From Bacteroidales bacterium UBA4866 (GTDB lineage Bacteria > Bacteroidota > Bacteroidia > Bacteroidales > P3): a stretch of DNA of 19,809 bases. A program made the translations under genes and the position numbers. Every line of letters starts with the position of its first letter. Position 1 is the first letter of the stretch. Location of the stretch: positions 1 to 19,809 of the forward strand of contig DHDW01000041.1 of NCBI GenBank assembly GCA_002399565.1, read 5' to 3'. Of this stretch, positions 16,801 to 19,809 are shown piece by piece. Under the pieces are notes generated by a model. The model was given only the letters and a program-made list of their open reading frames with translations, had not been told where the DNA came from and did no database searches.

Positions 16801-16864
16801 TTTGAGAGAAAATACAATTTAGAAAGCCAAAAAAGAATATTAAAAAGAGAAATAATTTATTCAT
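13805..16864 (-). CDS. T9SS-secreted cell-surface protein with lamin-tail domain
   Basis: A 1019-residue exported protein. The signal peptide (1-20) ends in FSQ. The region 55-210 looks like a beta-sandwich/MAM-like module (LFENFSRFP, then a strand-rich Ser/Asn-rich segment). Residues about 300-478 form a lamin-tail domain: FISEYTTAGTSDRAIEIYN, LGDYSIKYHLATGNARIYPL and GDDAIALMKNGEYVDIFG are typical. A fibronectin-like segment and a long unrecognised region follow. The final ~75 residues (VYVFTSSKILSLELSNLKGQ, then a GVFLLKIQT ... IRKIINL ending) form a type A T9SS C-terminal sorting domain, which targets the protein through the outer membrane and is normally removed. No catalytic domain is evident, so adhesion or structural surface use is the guess. 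A strong promoter lies just upstream. Confidence 0.82.
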   Translation of the reverse strand: MNKLFLFLIFFFGFLNCIFSQSLTSTNTTHNSTLISFPNSEGENLNIHVFSKSSEDTIVLFENFSRFPITDIGNLYSAYLAYFNLPSSYTNNIGFQGRNFYNTNGDSCSFGLYGGLITPFLNLSKSEGNYKLRFSIKNTSTSSVNYLSIYQSDSLGNFPSNSSTVSVNKNSSKIYDTIFSSGNSNCKIKFYSNTSQNLIIDDLSVSYTYITKTPIPSSPFTTNLSSLQISSLKPNTIYHCFIEGRTDTISFTTLNQSTINNVRDISPNSAKLNFSSTDTNSNRKVILKKKSNGANVFADDLFISEYTTAGTSDRAIEIYNGTGRDICLGDYSIKYHLATGNARIYPLSSLDTIKPNKCFVVMESLKSINVSNEGAFCKDTILKGYFVYTGDDAIALMKNGEYVDIFGCLGENPGTKGWCYPNQDNPTISTNKTTLRRKSNVSRGVKVNPTSGFPTLNSQWTQIGSVGNTNANNFADFGKHTMSNAYGNVDSLAKIENISNTDTSFIMENLEEDTYYEATLLFINGNDSVYSNSILFQTGVNSQRLTNGSWNDANWSKRKPTKIDNAIILNNQTLRIDNGTNAECYNLIIKDTLNQKKASFINNGNLNVWNKTIVESYFKGYTANDNGWNLYGLPIKTTSSTQDSIGNVFFNISANDDLYYWKEDYGDEGIWMNWQDASNTDDFFVDGRGYLVSYENDKSLKFYGELNNESSYSLLSNASLSTPNTQRGWHLCSNPYPFYVKLNQLQRTNVSLPSLLDNNTSNYFALLPTDSIPPFAGFMVQVGNLNNSLTINRTASESKNIEDFSVINLNVSSSDGNDKTYIIITDSASLGYDINYDNRKLSGWSQSPEIFSKYGNDKFSLNSIPQIEDSLILDIGFVAKTANNYNIRLNFDSIDQYHKISLFDKVSNIELINFKTDSVYSFYSNVVNSEDKFQLKIYRNQLSDEEIQTKEDNISLQQYDDEVYVFTSSKILSLELSNLKGQRINKSFNSNSIKITQKGVFLLKIQTQNNTYIRKIINL

Positions 16865-16887
16865 AAATATTGAATTTTTATTTTCAG

Positions 16888-16918
16888 CAAAAGTATTAAT
16901 TTATTTTTAGATTACAAA
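16888..16918 (-). promoter_or_regulatory. Promoter of the T9SS cargo gene (-33/-7)
   Basis: On the minus strand TTTG (16918-16915) and TACTTTTG (16895-16888) are separated by exactly 19 nt, the same spacing as in the purE promoter. Transcription would start about 16881, leaving a leader of roughly 17 nt before the ATG at 16864. Confidence 0.65.
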
Positions 16919-17009
16919 ATAAACACTAATATTTATCTTTTATTGGGTATAAGCTAAGATTAATTTATTCTATTTTTAGACAAATAAGGGTTATCAGATA
17001 TATAGAAAT

Positions 17010-17045
17010 TAAAACCTTGTTTGAGTAAATTAAAACAAGGTTTTA
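17010..17045. terminator. Long perfect hairpin, possible bidirectional terminator
   Basis: AAAACCTTGTTT (17011-17022) and AAACAAGGTTTT (17033-17044) pair perfectly; one more T-A pair extends the stem to 13 bp, with a loop of about 10 nt. T-rich sequence lies on either side, so it could stop transcription in both directions. It stands about 100 nt beyond the terminator of the foldase gene and before the cargo-gene promoter, so it may be a second-line insulator. Confidence 0.5.
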
Positions 17046-17051
17046 TTTTGC

Positions 17052-17089
17052 TGAAACAAGGAGTTAGTAAAATGAAATAAGGAGTTAGT
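17052..17089. repeat. Pair of 17-bp direct repeats, 21-bp period
   Basis: TGAAACAAGGAGTTAGT (17052-17068) and TGAAATAAGGAGTTAGT (17073-17089) differ at one base and are 4 nt (AAAA) apart. The 21-bp period is two DNA turns, so a protein could bind both copies on one face. They lie between two terminator-like hairpins in a 325-nt gap without genes (16865-17189). Apart from these and the cargo-gene promoter I see nothing else in that gap. Confidence 0.5.
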
Positions 17090-17103
17090 TGTGGGTTATG
17101 GGA

Positions 17104-17154
17104 ATAAAAAAATTGGATTCAAAAGAGGTGTTACCGCTCTAATGAATCCAATTT
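17104..17154 (-). terminator. Rho-independent terminator of the foldase gene
   Basis: On the plus strand AAATTGGATTCA (17110-17121) and TGAATCCAATTT (17143-17154) are perfect 12-bp complements, and an inner AGAG (17124-17127)/CTCT (17137-17140) stem stacks inside them. On the minus strand the stem is followed directly by a run of seven T (opposite A at 17106-17112). It begins 36 nt after the stop codon of the PpiD-like gene. Confidence 0.75.
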
Positions 17155-17189
17155 GTTGAATGTTTAATTCTTATTTTTGTCTTCTTCTA

Positions 17190-19331
17190 TTAGTTGAAGA
17201 AAGAGAAATTGTTCTTGATTTTTGCTTTATCTTTTAGAATTTGAAGTGGAAGACGTAGTTGTGATGTTTTTTGCATATTACGCATTCCAAAGTTTTGTTG
17301 TATCATTTGTGCTTCTTCTTTCACTGCTTTTTTGCCAAATGAATCAATTTCTATAATATAAACTCCATTATATCCTTTTACTGGTTTTTGAATTCCTGTT
17401 TTTGTTGCTGCTGCAAGTGATCCAAGAACTCTCATTTCTGGTCCTGCTTGAACGAAATAAGGATCTCCAAAAGATACATTTGATGCTGTGTCAACTTTTG
17501 AGTTTGCTTTAATTGCAATTGCATCTAAAGTTTTATCAGTTGAAATTAGAGTTTGTGCTTTCTTCATTAACACTTCTGCTTTCTTTTCAATTCTTACTTG
17601 ATTTTCAATATATGGTTTTACTTGTTCTAAAGTAAGATTCCCTTTTTCTTTAATATCTTTTACTCCAACAACAACAAACATTTCTCCAGACAAATCATAA
17701 ACTTCTGGAGCAACATCTCCTTTTTTAGTGTCTTCATTAAATGCCCATCTTACAATTTCTCTTGCATATGGAGTTCCATTAAGTTGGTAGTCCATATCTC
17801 TTAGTTGAGAAGTAAGGATATTTAGGTTTTGTTTTTGAGCTGTTTGAGTAAAGGCACTCATATTTGTTGCTGAACCTAAGAAAGAATTAGCTTTATCTCT
17901 TATTTCATTAACAGTTTTTTCACTTGCTCTAATTTCATTTATTATGGTTGCAACTTGCAATTTTGTTACTGGAGCAGTTTTTCCTGTTACTTTAATTAAC
18001 ATATAACCCATATCATTAGGAATATTGTATACGAAGATTCCGTTGATTGGAGTTGTGTTGATTGAGTTGTAAAGGTCTGATTGAAGTTGTCCATCTAATA
18101 ACCAACCAGAGTCTCCCATATTTTTTGAAGCTTCAGGGTCGTCAGAATATTTTGCAACATTGTTTTCAAAACCTGCTGCATCTGCTTTTACAATATTAAA
18201 TATACTGTCCTTAAGTTTGGTTGCTGCTTCTTCGTTTCTTTTAATATCTCCTCCAGCTTTGCTGTTAAGAATAATTATTCTTGAAAAACGTACTGAGTCT
18301 GGACGAGCTTGAATAGCTGTTAGCTTTGCCATAACCCAGTTTGTTCCATTTTGGAAAGGTGCAACAAAACCACCTACGCTAACTTTTGAAAGTATTGAAT
18401 CTGGAATAACTTGTGCGAAAGCTTCTTTGCTGTAGTAGTTACTATCATACATTCTATCAGACATTGTTGAAACAAATGATGCCAATTCGTTTGGAGCCAC
18501 TTGTTGGAAAGCTTCAAAGGTTTTTGTAACAGTATCATTAATGTATTGAATATCTTGAGGTGATGGAGTAACTTGGAATTTCACAAATTCAACATCTCTT
18601 ATTTCTTCTGTAAGTTTAAACTCGTTTTTATGTTCTTCGTAGTATTTTTTGTAATCTGCTTCTTCTATCTTAACTGCATTATCTGCTACTGTTGTGAAAG
18701 GAAGTAGAGTGTAACGAGAATTTGTTGTTTTGTCATAAAGATTGCTTAAGTGAGAAGCAATTGCTTTTGGCATATACATACTTTTTGAAAGAAGAACTTC
18801 ATATTTTTGTTGTAAACGATTTTTCTTAATATAGCTTTCAAAGTTTCTCCATGATGCTTGTTCTTCTGCTGGAAGTTTATCAAATTGTGCTATATATTGA
18901 GAAACTTGTTGTTTGTTGTAGTTTCCAGTTTTAGGATCTGAGAAGTTTTGAATAACCATTGGGTCAATAAAATCTCCAAAAAACATATCATTTAATTCGT
19001 CTTTACCCACTGATATACCAAGCTTGCTAAATTCTCCAGCTAATAGTTTTTCATTCAATAGTTCTTGGTAAGCTTGTTGACGAACCATGTAATTTTGTTC
19101 TGTTGTAAGATTGTCGGTTTTGTTTTGTTGCTTCATGTTTGTCTCAATTGTTTGAGACATCTGATCAAACTCCACCTTTGTTATTTCAGTTCCGTCAACA
19201 ACCCCTATGTTATTAGGAATCTTGTTTCCTGATTTTGAAAAAATATCACTGAAGATAAATGATAATATAGCTATTGCAATAATTGCAACTGCTATACCTG
19301 CTCTTTTTCTAATTCTACCAATAATAGCCAT
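17190..19331 (-). CDS. Periplasmic peptidyl-prolyl isomerase / foldase, PpiD-SurA type
   Basis: A 713-residue inner-membrane-anchored foldase. Residues 1-11 are basic, 12-31 form a single transmembrane helix (AGIAVAIIAIAILSFIFSDI), and the rest is periplasmic. A SurA-like chaperone N-domain (about 36-240) precedes a PpiC/parvulin domain near 345-452, with RFSRIIILN, KYSDDPEASKNMGDSGWL and the MGYMLIKVTG end segment. The C-terminal region (about 455-713) completes the chaperone fold. The length agrees with Bacteroidota PpiD/SurA-like proteins (about 700). It assists folding of exported and outer-membrane proteins, several of which are encoded in this window. The gene appears monocistronic, with its own -7 box and a strong terminator. 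Confidence 0.87.
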   Translation of the reverse strand: MAIIGRIRKRAGIAVAIIAIAILSFIFSDIFSKSGNKIPNNIGVVDGTEITKVEFDQMSQTIETNMKQQNKTDNLTTEQNYMVRQQAYQELLNEKLLAGEFSKLGISVGKDELNDMFFGDFIDPMVIQNFSDPKTGNYNKQQVSQYIAQFDKLPAEEQASWRNFESYIKKNRLQQKYEVLLSKSMYMPKAIASHLSNLYDKTTNSRYTLLPFTTVADNAVKIEEADYKKYYEEHKNEFKLTEEIRDVEFVKFQVTPSPQDIQYINDTVTKTFEAFQQVAPNELASFVSTMSDRMYDSNYYSKEAFAQVIPDSILSKVSVGGFVAPFQNGTNWVMAKLTAIQARPDSVRFSRIIILNSKAGGDIKRNEEAATKLKDSIFNIVKADAAGFENNVAKYSDDPEASKNMGDSGWLLDGQLQSDLYNSINTTPINGIFVYNIPNDMGYMLIKVTGKTAPVTKLQVATIINEIRASEKTVNEIRDKANSFLGSATNMSAFTQTAQKQNLNILTSQLRDMDYQLNGTPYAREIVRWAFNEDTKKGDVAPEVYDLSGEMFVVVGVKDIKEKGNLTLEQVKPYIENQVRIEKKAEVLMKKAQTLISTDKTLDAIAIKANSKVDTASNVSFGDPYFVQAGPEMRVLGSLAAATKTGIQKPVKGYNGVYIIEIDSFGKKAVKEEAQMIQQNFGMRNMQKTSQLRLPLQILKDKAKIKNNFSFFN

Positions 19332-19392
19332 TACTAATTTGTGTTTTATTCGTTATTATTAAATTACTATAGTCTTTTTTTCTAATAGCCTG

Positions 19393-19400
19393 CAAAAATA
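19393..19400 (-). promoter_or_regulatory. Promoter -7 box (TATTTTTG) of the foldase gene
   Basis: CAAAAATA on the plus strand reads TATTTTTG on the minus strand, matching TAnnTTTG, and predicts a start near 19386 with a leader of about 55 nt before the ATG at 19331. The -33 position has only an A/T-rich match, so confidence is moderate. Confidence 0.45.
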
Positions 19401-19465
19401 GGAAGAAAATCACTATTTAAAAACTTTTTATTTAAAAAAGTGCGATAAATACAATAAAAAAGATA

Positions 19466-19493
19466 TTTGATTTGTTTGTTTGAAGTATCTTTG
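19466..19493 (+). promoter_or_regulatory. Promoter of the S41 protease gene
   Basis: TTTG (19466-19469) and TATCTTTG (19486-19493), 16 nt apart, fit the -33/-7 pattern at slightly short spacing. Transcription from about 19500 gives a leader of about 20 nt before the ATG at 19520. Confidence 0.55.
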
Positions 19494-19519
19494 CTACAAA
19501 TTTTAATATAAGTTTTACG

Positions 19520-19809
19520 ATGATAAGAAAATCAATTTTTATACTAATTTCGGTTATTACCCTAAGCATTAGCCTTAATGCTCAAGAAGAAGACAAAGGA
19601 TTTGAACTCTCAAAAAACCTTGAAATTTTCTCATCTGTTTACAAGAATTTACATCTAAATTATGTTGATGAAATAAATCCTGGCGATTTAATGAAAACTG
19701 CCATAGATGCCATGCTTGCAAAATTGGATCCCTACACAAATTACATTCCAGAGGCAAATCTTGAAGATGCAAAATTGCAGTTAATGGGACAATATGGTGG
19801 AATTGGAGC
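19520..19809 (+). CDS. S41-family C-terminal processing protease (Prc/CtpA type), 5' part only
   Basis: The frame from the ATG at 19520 is open to the end of the window, giving 96 residues of a longer protein. Residues 1-22 are a signal peptide ending in LNAQ. The mature start FELSKNLEIFSSVYKNL, then YVDEINPGDLMKTAIDAML, LDPYTNYIP and LMGQYGGIG are the conserved N-terminal region of tail-specific proteases, just before the PDZ domain. The Ser/Lys catalytic dyad would lie beyond the window. These enzymes cleave C-terminal tails of periplasmic proteins. It is divergent from the PpiD-like foldase, which suggests shared envelope quality-control use. Confidence 0.85.
   Translation, partial: MIRKSIFILISVITLSISLNAQEEDKGFELSKNLEIFSSVYKNLHLNYVDEINPGDLMKTAIDAMLAKLDPYTNYIPEANLEDAKLQLMGQYGGIG

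Overview
The window looks like a chromosome piece from a low-GC member of the Bacteroidota, most likely Bacteroidales-like. The supporting signs are: secreted proteins whose signal peptides end in Ala-Gln (NAQ, FSQ), a large protein with a type IX secretion (T9SS) C-terminal sorting domain, promoters of the TTTG / TAnnTTTG (-33/-7) type rather than sigma70 boxes, and A-rich leaders in place of Shine-Dalgarno sites. The species cannot be named from the sequence alone.

Region 1 (1-604) is a non-coding, repeat-dense strip. At the left edge the minus strand encodes the second half of a LysM domain, which stops where a REP-like palindrome begins. Next come a cluster of hairpins (87-242, including a cloverleaf-like fold), a 41-bp tandem repeat (254-370) and a promoter. 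Region 2 (605-5534, +) is a three-gene envelope cluster: an M48-type zinc protease fused to a probable beta-barrel, a secreted protein of unknown function, and a small outer-membrane beta-barrel protein with a very basic tail. Region 3 (7114-5550, -) is a nucleotide-metabolism operon: purE, an NMP-kinase/dephospho-CoA-kinase-like P-loop enzyme and dCMP deaminase.

Region 4 (about 7210-12241, +) is a tightly packed surface-glycan operon: a zinc-ribbon SAM methyltransferase, a GT4 glycosyltransferase, a GT9 (heptosyltransferase-type) glycosyltransferase, hddA (heptose-7-P kinase), hddC (heptose-1-P guanylyltransferase) and a hotdog thioesterase that keeps the Thr/Glu/His spacing of FlK. It can account for two steps of GDP-D-glycero-alpha-D-manno-heptose synthesis plus transfer; gmhA and gmhB are not in the window. 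A THUMP-domain rRNA methyltransferase (12300-13496) follows.

Region 5 (19331-13493, -) holds envelope and secretion functions: a PpiD/SurA-like periplasmic foldase with a strong intrinsic terminator, a 1019-residue T9SS cargo protein with a lamin-tail domain, and a 72-residue secreted peptide with a short C-terminal sorting-like segment. Divergent from the foldase, an S41 C-terminal processing protease starts at 19520 and runs off the right edge.

No phage, transposase, CRISPR array, rRNA or tRNA was recognised. The best candidates for something little described are the protease-barrel cluster, the hairpin/tandem-repeat strip at the left edge, and the FlK-like thioesterase inside a heptose operon.
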